Shown here one piece after another: positions 8,940-17,397 of a DNA stretch of 64,000 nt. The stretch comes from Mucilaginibacter auburnensis (GTDB lineage: Bacteria; Bacteroidota; Bacteroidia; Sphingobacteriales; Sphingobacteriaceae), in the NCBI RefSeq assembly GCF_002797815.1, contig NZ_PGFJ01000001.1, positions 2,294,001 through 2,358,000 on the forward strand, given 5' to 3'. Made by a program: the position numbers and the translations under genes. Within the stretch, counting starts at the first letter, position 1. Each line of letters opens with the position of its first letter. Below the pieces are notes generated by a model, which was not told where the DNA came from, searched no databases, and worked only from the letters and a program-made list of their open reading frames with translations.

Positions 8940-9314
8940 ATGAATGCAAAAAAGCAATCCGCAGAACCGCTTGAATGTAAAGAGCAGTTGATCGCGATAA
9001 GGGACACGATGATCCTATTATCAGGGAAGTGGAAAATTCAGATCGTTGGATGGCTCCTGTTGTATGGTAAGGTGCGTTTTATGGATATGTTGCGCGGAAT
9101 AGATGGTATTGCGGCAAAGATGCTCTCAAAAGAGTTACAGGAACTGGAGCAAAATGAAATAATGGTGAGAACAGTGATGCCAACGAAACCGGTAACCGTA
9201 GAATATGAGTTAATAGAACACGGTAAGACTTTAAGCGGGGTAATTACCGCTATCTCGACCTGGGGCGTAACGCATCGGCAATTCCTGTTTAAAAAACACT
9301 TTATTTCACAATGA
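8940..9314 (+). CDS. HxlR family transcriptional regulator
   Basis: A 124-aa winged-helix protein with the HxlR pattern: a Cys near the N-terminus (LECKEQL), SGKWKIQIVGWLLLYGKVRF, LRGIDGIAAKMLSKELQELE, and a C-terminal VEYELIEHGKTL. Many HxlR proteins sense electrophiles through a conserved Cys in the position seen here. I use ATG 8940; the frame is open from a TTG at 8931. It is divergent from the DoxX-like gene and shares the palindromic intergenic region, so autoregulation plus control of doxX is likely. Confidence 0.85.
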   Translation: MNAKKQSAEPLECKEQLIAIRDTMILLSGKWKIQIVGWLLLYGKVRFMDMLRGIDGIAAKMLSKELQELEQNEIMVRTVMPTKPVTVEYELIEHGKTLSGVITAISTWGVTHRQFLFKKHFISQ

Positions 9315-9354
9315 CTTCTGAGATGCGCCAGGCCTTAATCCATACCAATTGACC

Positions 9355-9689
9355 ATGAAAATGAATGCCTGGCTTGAAAACCAGTTAGATAGCGGCATAC
9401 ATTAACAGGTGGATTGCCTTCTCCTCAGGATGTTGCTGCGTACCTTCAGGTCTCACAACGCTATCTTTCAGATATGCTGCGCGCTATCACCGGCAAAACA
9501 ACGCAGCAGCATATACATCTTGTGCTGATTGAAAAGGCAAAGGCTTTATTGAACCAGACTGACCTCACTATTGCGGAGATAGCCTACCAATTGGGTTTCG
9601 AGCATCCGCAGTCGTTTAATAAATTGTTTAAGCAACGCACCAATACCACGCCTGTTCAATACCGCCATGATCGGCTGAACACAAGTTGA
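9355..9689 (+). pseudogene. AraC-family regulator, C-terminal fragment with frameshift
   Basis: The fragment contains both AraC helix-turn-helix motifs: VAAYLQVSQRYLSDML and IAEIAYQLGFEHPQSFNKLFK, followed by TPVQYR. A short preceding piece (MNAWLENQLDSGI) fits the linker helix just before the DNA-binding domain but is one base out of frame, with a TAA in between near 9402. The N-terminal sensing domain is absent because the HxlR gene ends only 40 bases upstream. The intact part (from TTG 9414, 91 aa) could still be made but lacks a proper start. I treat it as dead. Confidence 0.65.
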
Positions 9690-9806
9690 AAATAGGGAGG
9701 AGGCAAAAGATAAATTTCGGACAAAACAGCCCAGGTATTTTCTTTCGTTTTTTTACAATCACGATTTTTTTGTTTTTTTAAACTTTAATCCGCGTATAAA
9801 AGTTGA

Positions 9807-11597
9807 ATGATTGCTCGCAAGGTGATTATTCAATTAAGAATTTGTCCTGATATGTACCGATATGTGCTTGTCTTTTTTATGGTTGCCTTCCGTGCCGCAG
9901 GATGGACAAACGTGTATGGGCAAAATCTGGTGGGCGCAGCGCAGCTCAAAGCAGCGAAAATGCATTACAACCAGGGTAATTACCTCAAGTCACTTACGAT
10001 GGCTCTCCCGGTATACCAGGAAGCCGTACGCAACCAGCAACCGGATATGGCAGCGGATGCCGGGAACCTGATAGGACTGGTGGAACTGGCGCAGGGGCGG
10101 CCGCAGGAGGCACTGGCTTATTTTAAACGGGCAAAAGCTGCCAATGAAGCGCTGCATAAGGAGGGTCGTTTGGCAGCCAATCTGCTCAATATCAGCCTGG
10201 CTAAATCCGATCTGCATCAACTGGACAGTGCCGTTACCTTCATTAAACAATCCCTCTCCATCAGCAAACGCCGCCATTTACATAACCTGACAGCTATGGG
10301 CAATAACCATCTTGCAGATTTTTACGCAAGACAAGGTAAACTGGCACAGGCAGAGCAGCTTTATCATACCGTCATCGGCAATAAAGTTTATCAGGATGGA
10401 TGGGAAAACAGTTTCGCCTACGCAGGGCTGGCGGGTATTGCTTTTGAGCGTAGGCAATACCCCCTTGCGGCCAAACTGGCGGATAGGTCTTATCAATTAT
10501 CACTTACTATCGATGCGAAGTGGGACGCGGCACGCGCACTGGAGCTCGCGCATAGGTCTTATAAAGCTATGGGCTCAATTGACTCAGCCTACAAGCGGTT
10601 GTTGATCTATAAGGATGTAAGTGACAGCATTTTTAACGCAACCAAGGAACAGCAAATCAACAAACTGAAACTCGAAGCGCAAGCCACCGAGAATCAGAAC
10701 CTCCGTAATGCAATCAGCATGGCCGAGCAAAAACAAAAAATTAATCATCTCTATGTAATAACGGTCACAGCCATAATCATTGCCGTATTGCTATCCGCGC
10801 TATTAATTTATCGGCGAATATCACACCGCAACCAACTGTTGGAGAGGGAGCAGGCAGCCAGCAAAAAACACAGCAGAATTATTGAAGAACAAAATAAAAA
10901 ACTAAACCGGCTCAATCAGGATAAAGATCGTTTGCTTTCAATCATCAGCCATGACCTGAGAAGTCCGTTCGCTTCACTTCAAAGCACCTTAACTGTTTTT
11001 CGCGCCGAGGGCCTCAGCGTCGACGAACTCTCTGGTTTGCTCGGAGAACTTTCAACGCAGGTCAATGCGGCCTCGCTGATGCTGGACAGCCTACTGATCT
11101 GGGCGGCTAACCAGTTGGAAGGGGTGTCCACCCGTATGGTTCCAATTGACCTGGTGGCCAAAGTTGATAAAGTGATCAGTTTTATGAGTGTAGCGGCCCG
11201 TGATAAAGGAATTGAGATCATTCATGAAAAAGACACTTTGCCACATGTCTGTGCTGATGCAGACCAGATCAGGATCATCATACAGAATTTATTATCCAAT
11301 GCCTTAAAATTTACGCCCAAAGGCGGTTATATCCGTATCAGCTACACAATTAATGATGATGAGGTAGTGTTAGCGGTACGGGATTCCGGCGTTGGTATGT
11401 CACCTTCCGTTCTGGCCGGCCTGCTTTCCGGCAATGACAGCTACAGCTCCACCTATGGAACAGCAAATGAGAAGGGCATTGGACTGGGACTTCAACTGGT
11501 TAGAGACTTTGCTGCAAAAAACGCGTTGATACTATCCGGAGACTCCGTCCCTGGTGAAGGCACAGCATTCTTTCTGCATTTCAGGCAACTCAGTTAA
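9807..11597 (+). CDS. TPR-containing sensor histidine kinase
   Basis: A 596-aa hybrid of periplasmic TPR repeats and a histidine kinase. Residues 16-38 look like a signal peptide if translation starts at Met16 (base 9852); ATG 9807 is the other option. TPR-like helical repeats fill about 45-270, then a coiled coil, one membrane helix at about 314-336, and a second coiled coil. The kinase core follows: H-box SIISHDLRSP (phospho-acceptor His382), N-box NLLSNALKFT (around 494-503), and glycine boxes DSGVGM and GIGLGLQL. It would phosphorylate a response regulator, but no intact one is adjacent; the nearest, the LytTR gene, is broken. Base composition is richer in GC than the flanking genes. Confidence 0.88.
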   Translation: MIARKVIIQLRICPDMYRYVLVFFMVAFRAAGWTNVYGQNLVGAAQLKAAKMHYNQGNYLKSLTMALPVYQEAVRNQQPDMAADAGNLIGLVELAQGRPQEALAYFKRAKAANEALHKEGRLAANLLNISLAKSDLHQLDSAVTFIKQSLSISKRRHLHNLTAMGNNHLADFYARQGKLAQAEQLYHTVIGNKVYQDGWENSFAYAGLAGIAFERRQYPLAAKLADRSYQLSLTIDAKWDAARALELAHRSYKAMGSIDSAYKRLLIYKDVSDSIFNATKEQQINKLKLEAQATENQNLRNAISMAEQKQKINHLYVITVTAIIIAVLLSALLIYRRISHRNQLLEREQAASKKHSRIIEEQNKKLNRLNQDKDRLLSIISHDLRSPFASLQSTLTVFRAEGLSVDELSGLLGELSTQVNAASLMLDSLLIWAANQLEGVSTRMVPIDLVAKVDKVISFMSVAARDKGIEIIHEKDTLPHVCADADQIRIIIQNLLSNALKFTPKGGYIRISYTINDDEVVLAVRDSGVGMSPSVLAGLLSGNDSYSSTYGTANEKGIGLGLQLVRDFAAKNALILSGDSVPGEGTAFFLHFRQLS

Positions 11598-11672
11598 TTC
11601 TCTAAAAGTTGATAAAAAGCAGGTGTCCGAACTCAAAACAGATCCTCAGAAAAGTTATTTGATCAAGATGAA

Positions 11673-12668
11673 TTATAATGAACCTCCCGGGACAAGCACA
11701 GCATCAGCAATTAACGTGCGTGCAAACAAACTACCTGACAGGCAGGACATCATTCGGTTAAAAGCCAGCTTGCCCAACTTATAACCTGAGGTTTCTACAT
11801 AAGTTATTTCCGGATAGTATAAGCCGGGTAAGTAACCATCGCTAATGGCAATTAAACCAATATCATCAGGAAATCTTAAGCCAGAACGTTGTATGCTACG
11901 CATAACGCCGGTAAGTATATCATCACTCATAGAAAAAATAGCATCGGGGCGTCTCCTGGCTTTCATTGCCTTTTGTACTGCTGTAGCGGCTTCCTGCGGG
12001 TTAGCAGCGTGAATAATAGTGTATTTTGCTGAGGCGTTATGTTCACTCATATAAGCTGTAAAAGCCAACATACGTATCTGCGTTATAGATAAATGCGCAT
12101 CACCGAAAATAGCCAGGATATTTTTTTTATTCTTTTTAAGTAGTTCGGCAGCGGCCAGATGGGTAGCTTGTTCATCAGCCACACAAACCTTATTGCAGGC
12201 CTCAAAGGCAGGCACCTTGTCGCAAAAGATAACAGGGATATTTTGCTCATCCATTTTCAGCATTTCTTTTATGTCCTCTGTTTCGGCAGTAACAGATATA
12301 AATACACCGGCCACCCGCGCGAAGCGGCAGCGCTTAACATTATCTCGCTCAATGGCCTGGTCGTTACCAGATTGCAGGATGATGAGCGAATAGCCGTATC
12401 GCCTCGCTTCTTCTTCTAAAGAGGCGATGAATGACAGGTAGAAGTGATTGGATATATCCGGCAGTATCACCCCAAACTCCTTGCTGTTGTTGGTACGCAA
12501 ACTAATAGCATAAGCGTTTGGCTCATATTCCAGCATTTGCGCAAGTTCCTGTACTTTACGGCGAGTGGTCTCAGAAATATCAGGATGATCTTTAAGCGCC
12601 CTTGATACAGTAGAGATGCTGATATTTAGCATCTCAGAGATGCGCTTTAAGGTTACTTGGGGTTTCAT
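11673..12668 (-). CDS. LacI family transcriptional regulator of the adjacent sugar locus
   Basis: A 331-aa LacI/GalR protein. The N-terminal helix-turn-helix reads VTLKRISEMLNISISTVSRAL and the hinge ends near residue 60. The rest is the periplasmic-binding-protein-like sugar sensor, with the usual FGVILPDISNHFY opening and DIGLIAISDG near residue 275. It is divergent from the TonB receptor gene, with three tandem 12-bp operator repeats between them. It most likely represses the receptor-fusion-transporter operon and itself until a sugar is bound. It converges with the histidine kinase gene, 75 bases apart. Confidence 0.92.
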   Translation of the reverse strand: MKPQVTLKRISEMLNISISTVSRALKDHPDISETTRRKVQELAQMLEYEPNAYAISLRTNNSKEFGVILPDISNHFYLSFIASLEEEARRYGYSLIILQSGNDQAIERDNVKRCRFARVAGVFISVTAETEDIKEMLKMDEQNIPVIFCDKVPAFEACNKVCVADEQATHLAAAELLKKNKKNILAIFGDAHLSITQIRMLAFTAYMSEHNASAKYTIIHAANPQEAATAVQKAMKARRRPDAIFSMSDDILTGVMRSIQRSGLRFPDDIGLIAISDGYLPGLYYPEITYVETSGYKLGKLAFNRMMSCLSGSLFARTLIADAVLVPGGSL

Positions 12669-12711
12669 CTTGGTTTAAAAATTGAATGAAGATAACTATT
12701 TTTTCAACAAC

Positions 12712-12747
12712 AAACGTTTTCGCAAACATTTGCGGAAACGTTTGCGC
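12712..12747. promoter_or_regulatory. Three tandem 12-bp LacI-type operator repeats
   Basis: Three consecutive 12-mers lie in the divergent lacI/TonB promoter region: AAACGTTTTCGC, AAACATTTGCGG and AAACGTTTGCGC. Each contains an AAAC-G/A-TTT palindrome core, and the three centres are exactly 12 bp apart. The core resembles the central part of many LacI/GalR family sites. They lie about 44 bases upstream of the TAACTTTG -7 element of the receptor gene. Confidence 0.65.
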
Positions 12748-12790
12748 CGCGTCACCTCGTAAAATAGCGACTATTGATATATGAGCCCGA

Positions 12791-12798
12791 TAACTTTG
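12791..12798 (+). promoter_or_regulatory. Bacteroidota-type -7 element (TAACTTTG) for the TonB receptor operon
   Basis: TAACTTTG fits the Bacteroidota -7 consensus TAnnTTTG and lies 31 bases before the receptor ATG. A -33 TTG at the ideal distance is not obvious; the nearest is 14 bases upstream, closer than usual. Confidence 0.5.
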
Positions 12799-12829
12799 AC
12801 TTAACAATTATAACAACCTAATTTTAATT

Positions 12830-15460
12830 ATGAGAAAGCTACTATTGGCAGCCTTCCTGCTGTTTGCCGGAACTGCCGTTTTTGCCCAGCAGTCTGTTTC
12901 TGTTAAAGGCACAGTTACCGATAAAAGTAACCAACCACTACCGGGCGCAACCGTACAATGTTTAACCGTACCAGGCGGCACGGCTACTGATGTAAACGGC
13001 AAATTTACCCTCAACAACTTACCGGCTTCTAATCAGTTGAAACTACGTGTAACTTATACCGGTTATACATCAGTTGAGCGGATAGTAGATGCTTCGGCAG
13101 GCGGTATAGATACCTTAAAAATAGTACTGAGTAATACTGATGCTTTGTCATTAACAGAAGTGATTGTAACAGCTTCAACAGGCTCCGGCAACAGGTTAAC
13201 CAGCAGCCTTTCAACCAGCAGCCTTAAAAGCGCCGATCTGGAAAAAGCCGCTCCACGTACCACTGCCGAGATCTTTCGTTCAATTCCGGGTGTGCGTTCT
13301 GAGGCAACAGGCGGCGAGGGTAATGCCAATATAACCGTACGTGGTGTGCCATTATCATCGGGCGGTTCAAAATACCTGCAATTACAGGAAGATGGTTTAC
13401 CTGTGTTACAATTTGGCGATATAGCCTTTGCTACCGCAGATATATTTTTACGGGCCGACCAAACGCTAAGCCGAATTGAGGCTGTAAGAGGCGGTTCGGC
13501 TTCAACTATGGCGACTAACTCACCTGCGGGTATCATTAACTTCATCAGCAAAACCGGCGCTACCGAGGGCGGTACAGTAGCCACAACTGTTGGCTTAGAT
13601 TATCAAAACTTCCGCACTGATTTTAACTATGGCGCGCCTATTGGCAACGGATTGAGCTTTAACATTGGTGGTTTTTATCGTCAGGGACAAGGCCCGCGTA
13701 CAGCAGGTTTTTTAGCCAACAACGGCGGACAGATCAAGGCTAACCTTACCAAGCAATTTAACGGAGGTTATGTAAGAGTTTACTTTAAATTATTAGATGA
13801 CCGCGCTGCGGCCTACATGCCAATGCCTGTACAGGTAACAGGTTCTAATGATAACCCCACTTACACGTCTCTGCCAACCTTCAATATTAATCATGGTGCG
13901 TTGCAAACCCCTTACATTTTGCAAACCCAGGGTCTTGGCCCCAATGGCGGCCCTTACACAAGTCAGGTTAGCGATGGTATGCATCCATTATCAAAAACAA
14001 TAGGCAGCGAAATTCAGTTTGATCTGGGCGACCGCTGGACTTTGGATAACCGCAACCGCGCCGCTTTTAACTCCGGAGAATTTATCGCGCCATTTCCTGC
14101 CTCGGTAGGTTCTACAAGCGCAATGCTCAACCAGATAGGTACTGCAACAGGCCGCGTGCTTACCGGCGCAACCGTAACCAACGCTGTAACCGGTCAGGCA
14201 TATACCGGTAGCCAGGCTATGATCATCCATATGTTTGATGCCAAGCTGAATAACTTTAACAATTTTATTAATGATTTTAAATTGAGGAAAGACTTTGACA
14301 AAGCTAAGTTGACCTTCGGTTATTATAAATCAAGCCAAAACATTAATATGGATTGGTTATTCAATTCCTACCTCACCAGTCTTGACGGTGAAAGTGCTGT
14401 TCCGCTTAACATAACTACAGCAGGTGGTACTTCATTGAGTAACAATGGTCAATATGCATACGGTGCGCCTGTTTGGGGTAATCTGCACCGTAATTATAAT
14501 GTTAACTATGATATTTCCGCACCTTATGCAGGCATCAACCTTGACCTTTCATCAAAATTAAAATTTGATGGTAGCTTAAGATATGACATGGGCAGGGTAA
14601 GAGGCAATTATTCAGGCAATGTGCAACGCAGCTATGATGTAAATAATGACGGTACGATAAGCGCCAATGAGCAAAGCGTATCTGCCATTAATTTTAGCGA
14701 TGCCAAGCCTGTTAATTACAATTATAAGTATTTATCGTTCTCTGCCGGTTTAAATTATTTGATAGATCCGTCAAATGCGGTATTTGCACGCTATAGCTCT
14801 GGTGGTACAGCACAAGCCGACCGCATACTATTCACTTCAAGTATATTTGCTAATGGCGGTGCGGCAACGGCTTACAATCGTATTGATCAGGGCGAGTTAG
14901 GCTGGAAATTAAAATATGATAAAGGAGGATTATTCCTTACCGGCTTTTACGCGCACACCAAAGAAGCCGGCGAATTTGAAGTTACTACACAACGCATCAT
15001 TCAAAACAGCTACCGCGCTTTTGGTGTGGAGTTAGAAGGTGTTACTAATGTAAGCAGCAATTTTGATGTTCGTTACAGCGCAACCTTTACTCACGCCCGT
15101 ATAGTTGATGGCCAGTACAAAGGCAACAAGCCGCGTCGTCAGGCTGATCTGATCTATAACATTGTACCTACTTACAAAGCCGGAGCTTTGTCATTTGGTG
15201 CAAGTGTTTTAGGTACTACCGCATCTTTCACACAAGATGTTAATCAGTTAAAACTGCCTGCTTATGTATATGTAAATCCATTCTTTAACTATCGCTTTGG
15301 TAAAAAATGGTCAGCATCATTAAATGCCAATAACGTTTTCAATGCCATGGGCTTTACAGAGGCGGAAGAAGCAGCTATAACAGGCGGACAAAGTAATATT
15401 GTACGCGCCCGTTCAATTACCGGCCGTACCATTTCAACAACCGTGATGTTCAACTTCTAA
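12830..15460 (+). CDS. TonB-dependent receptor (sugar uptake, outer membrane)
   Basis: An 876-aa outer-membrane receptor. Residues 1-20 are a signal peptide ending AVFAQ. A carboxypeptidase-regulatory-like beta-sandwich spans about 24-105 (SVKGTVTDKSNQPLPGATV), a plug domain about 125-245 (TAEIFRSIPGVRSEA, then IEAVRGGSAS), and the rest is a 22-strand barrel ending in the typical terminal Phe (TTVMFNF). It lacks the SusC-specific features and has no SusD partner, so it acts as a stand-alone TonB-driven porin for a small sugar. Gene order with a LacI regulator, a glycosidase-kinase fusion and a disaccharide-type permease supports an oligosaccharide such as sucrose as ligand, which is inference. 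Confidence 0.93.
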   Translation: MRKLLLAAFLLFAGTAVFAQQSVSVKGTVTDKSNQPLPGATVQCLTVPGGTATDVNGKFTLNNLPASNQLKLRVTYTGYTSVERIVDASAGGIDTLKIVLSNTDALSLTEVIVTASTGSGNRLTSSLSTSSLKSADLEKAAPRTTAEIFRSIPGVRSEATGGEGNANITVRGVPLSSGGSKYLQLQEDGLPVLQFGDIAFATADIFLRADQTLSRIEAVRGGSASTMATNSPAGIINFISKTGATEGGTVATTVGLDYQNFRTDFNYGAPIGNGLSFNIGGFYRQGQGPRTAGFLANNGGQIKANLTKQFNGGYVRVYFKLLDDRAAAYMPMPVQVTGSNDNPTYTSLPTFNINHGALQTPYILQTQGLGPNGGPYTSQVSDGMHPLSKTIGSEIQFDLGDRWTLDNRNRAAFNSGEFIAPFPASVGSTSAMLNQIGTATGRVLTGATVTNAVTGQAYTGSQAMIIHMFDAKLNNFNNFINDFKLRKDFDKAKLTFGYYKSSQNINMDWLFNSYLTSLDGESAVPLNITTAGGTSLSNNGQYAYGAPVWGNLHRNYNVNYDISAPYAGINLDLSSKLKFDGSLRYDMGRVRGNYSGNVQRSYDVNNDGTISANEQSVSAINFSDAKPVNYNYKYLSFSAGLNYLIDPSNAVFARYSSGGTAQADRILFTSSIFANGGAATAYNRIDQGELGWKLKYDKGGLFLTGFYAHTKEAGEFEVTTQRIIQNSYRAFGVELEGVTNVSSNFDVRYSATFTHARIVDGQYKGNKPRRQADLIYNIVPTYKAGALSFGASVLGTTASFTQDVNQLKLPAYVYVNPFFNYRFGKKWSASLNANNVFNAMGFTEAEEAAITGGQSNIVRARSITGRTISTTVMFNF

Positions 15461-15471
15461 AATTAATAACC

Positions 15472-15495
15472 GTTAGGGCGGCACGCCGCCCTAAC
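15472..15495 (+). promoter_or_regulatory. Perfect 10-bp stem-loop between receptor and fusion gene
   Basis: GTTAGGGCGG pairs perfectly with CCGCCCTAAC around a CACG loop, 12 bases after the receptor stop. No T tract follows, so it is not a classical terminator. It may protect the receptor message from 3' decay or lower read-through into the downstream genes. Confidence 0.6.
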
Positions 15496-15512
15496 CTATT
15501 GCCTTTTGAATT

Positions 15513-17375
15513 ATGAAAGCGACAGAAAGCAAACTTACAGCTGGTGCAGTTGAGGTGATAGAGAAAGCTGCGTCTATGGGATACTTACTGGCATCCGGGC
15601 AGCAAATAGATAACTATCGTCAGGTTTGGGCACGAGATAGTGCGGTAACAATCCTGGCTATATTGGCAAGCGATCTTAAAAACTTGTTTACTACTGCTGC
15701 CAACACCCTAAAATTATTACAGCAACAAGCCGATAGCAAGGGGCAGATACCTTCAAACGTACAGGTTAACGAGGCTGGTGAAATTGAAAAAGTGAGTTTT
15801 GGCGGACTGGTAGGTCGCACCGATTCCAGTTTCTGGTGGTTGATAGCCAGCCTCACTTACCTTAAAAAAGTTGAAGATGTTGAGTTTGCATCGAAAGTTG
15901 AGGCACATGCGTTCAAGATATTTGATCTGGCGGAGGCGTGGGAGTTTAACGGCAAACAACTGATGTACCTACCCATGAGTGGTAACTGGGCTGACGAATA
16001 TGTTACACATGGCTACGTGCTGTATGATCAACTACTACGTTATTGGGCATTGCAATTGGCGGCCGAAAGATTGAAGAATAATGAGCTATCAAAGAAAGCA
16101 ACTGTGGTAAAGGCGGCTATAAAACAGCACTTTTTGTTTGAACAGCCGCTTGATAGTAGCTTGTATCCGATAGCGCAACGTCAAAAAATTGGTAAGTATA
16201 ACTTGTCTGATAATTTTATCGCTTCCTTTTCGCCGGGCGATAGGGTAGAACGTTACGATGCCTGGAGTATAGCTTTATTGCTATTACTGCAAATACCCTC
16301 AGAAGATAACCGCGACCGCCTGGCCGGTGTTATTAAAGATACTTTTGATCAATTTAATAGCAAAGGTATACCTGCATTCTGGCCAGAAATAATGCCAAAG
16401 GATAGTGCCTATGAGGCTTTGAGCAATAATTATAGTTATCGCTTTAAAAATAAACCGGGACACTTTCATAACGGTGGTATATGGCCGGTGGCCAATGGTT
16501 TTTTGGTTACGGCACTTAATTTTTGCGGTAAAACAGATATTGCCACGCAATTATTCAACGCCATGCAAAGCGCTTTAGAAATAGCAGACGAAAGCAGGCC
16601 TTTTACAGAGTATTTTGAGTTGTACAGCGGTGAGCCGTGTGGCACTCCCGAACTTTGCTTTAGTGCGTCGGGTTATTTGATGGCTGCAACCTCTCAGACA
16701 AACATGGCAGCGGTGAACAGGTTATTGCCCGGATATCTGCAGAAAACTTACAAACTTCAACAAAAGTACAGCGAGTTATGCGCAGCAATATTGGCTGTGC
16801 TTCCCGTTGTGGGTAAAAATGTTATGGTGATATCAATAGCCGGGCAATCGGGCAGTGGTAAAACCACATTGGCCTATGCGCTAAAGCGTGAACTGCAGCA
16901 ACTTGGCGTAAAAACTATTTTATTGCATCAGGACGACTATTTTAAGCTTCCGCCTAAACAAAACCACATGGCCCGCGAGAAAGATTTTGGCCATATCGGC
17001 TACGATGAGGTGCGGTTAGAAGTTTTAGATGAGCACATCAGACAGATCAAGTTGCAACAGCACTCAACAATCACTATTCCACGTATGAACTGGGTAAAGG
17101 ATGTGGAGGAACAAATGGTAATTGATATTAAAGACGCGCAGGTGGTTTTAGTTGAAGGTACCTATACATCATTGTTAAGCCAACCCCGGTTTAAAATATT
17201 CTTTAATGCTGATTATCGCGAAACACGCGAAAGCAGGGCAGGCAGAGGCAGAGATAAAGACAATGATTTTATTGAGCAGGTACTACAAAAAGAAAGCGGA
17301 CTGATAAGTATGCACGAAGATTTGGCCAACCTGGTATTAAACAACCAACTCGAAGTGGTAACTTACCGCGAGTGA
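15513..17375 (+). CDS. Glycosidase (neutral invertase-like) fused to a uridine-kinase-like P-loop kinase
   Basis: A 620-aa cytosolic protein (no signal peptide) with two enzymes in one uninterrupted frame. Residues about 1-395 form an (alpha/alpha)6 glycosidase: VWARDS at 38-43, GRTDSSFWWLI at 101-111, FSPGDRVERYDAW at 239-251, and HNGGIWPVANGF at 319-330. These segments resemble GH100 neutral invertases and amylo-1,6-glucosidase-like proteins. After a roughly 40-residue helical linker, residues 437-620 are a phosphoribulokinase/uridine kinase fold: Walker A GQSGSGKT at 444-451, HQDDYFKLPP at 472-481, Walker B-like VVLVEGTY at 544-551, and the Arg-rich RESRAGRGRDK lid. Its place between a TonB receptor and a disaccharide permease suggests it splits an imported sugar and phosphorylates a product. 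The true substrate of each half is unknown. Confidence 0.82.
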   Translation: MKATESKLTAGAVEVIEKAASMGYLLASGQQIDNYRQVWARDSAVTILAILASDLKNLFTTAANTLKLLQQQADSKGQIPSNVQVNEAGEIEKVSFGGLVGRTDSSFWWLIASLTYLKKVEDVEFASKVEAHAFKIFDLAEAWEFNGKQLMYLPMSGNWADEYVTHGYVLYDQLLRYWALQLAAERLKNNELSKKATVVKAAIKQHFLFEQPLDSSLYPIAQRQKIGKYNLSDNFIASFSPGDRVERYDAWSIALLLLLQIPSEDNRDRLAGVIKDTFDQFNSKGIPAFWPEIMPKDSAYEALSNNYSYRFKNKPGHFHNGGIWPVANGFLVTALNFCGKTDIATQLFNAMQSALEIADESRPFTEYFELYSGEPCGTPELCFSASGYLMAATSQTNMAAVNRLLPGYLQKTYKLQQKYSELCAAILAVLPVVGKNVMVISIAGQSGSGKTTLAYALKRELQQLGVKTILLHQDDYFKLPPKQNHMAREKDFGHIGYDEVRLEVLDEHIRQIKLQQHSTITIPRMNWVKDVEEQMVIDIKDAQVVLVEGTYTSLLSQPRFKIFFNADYRETRESRAGRGRDKDNDFIEQVLQKESGLISMHEDLANLVLNNQLEVVTYRE

Positions 17376-17397
17376 ACCTTTAACCTGATATAACATC

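Noticed and set aside
11554-11784. Plus-strand frame overlapping the ends of the kinase and LacI genes
   Set aside because: It is mostly antisense to LacI and overlaps the kinase in another frame, with no motif.
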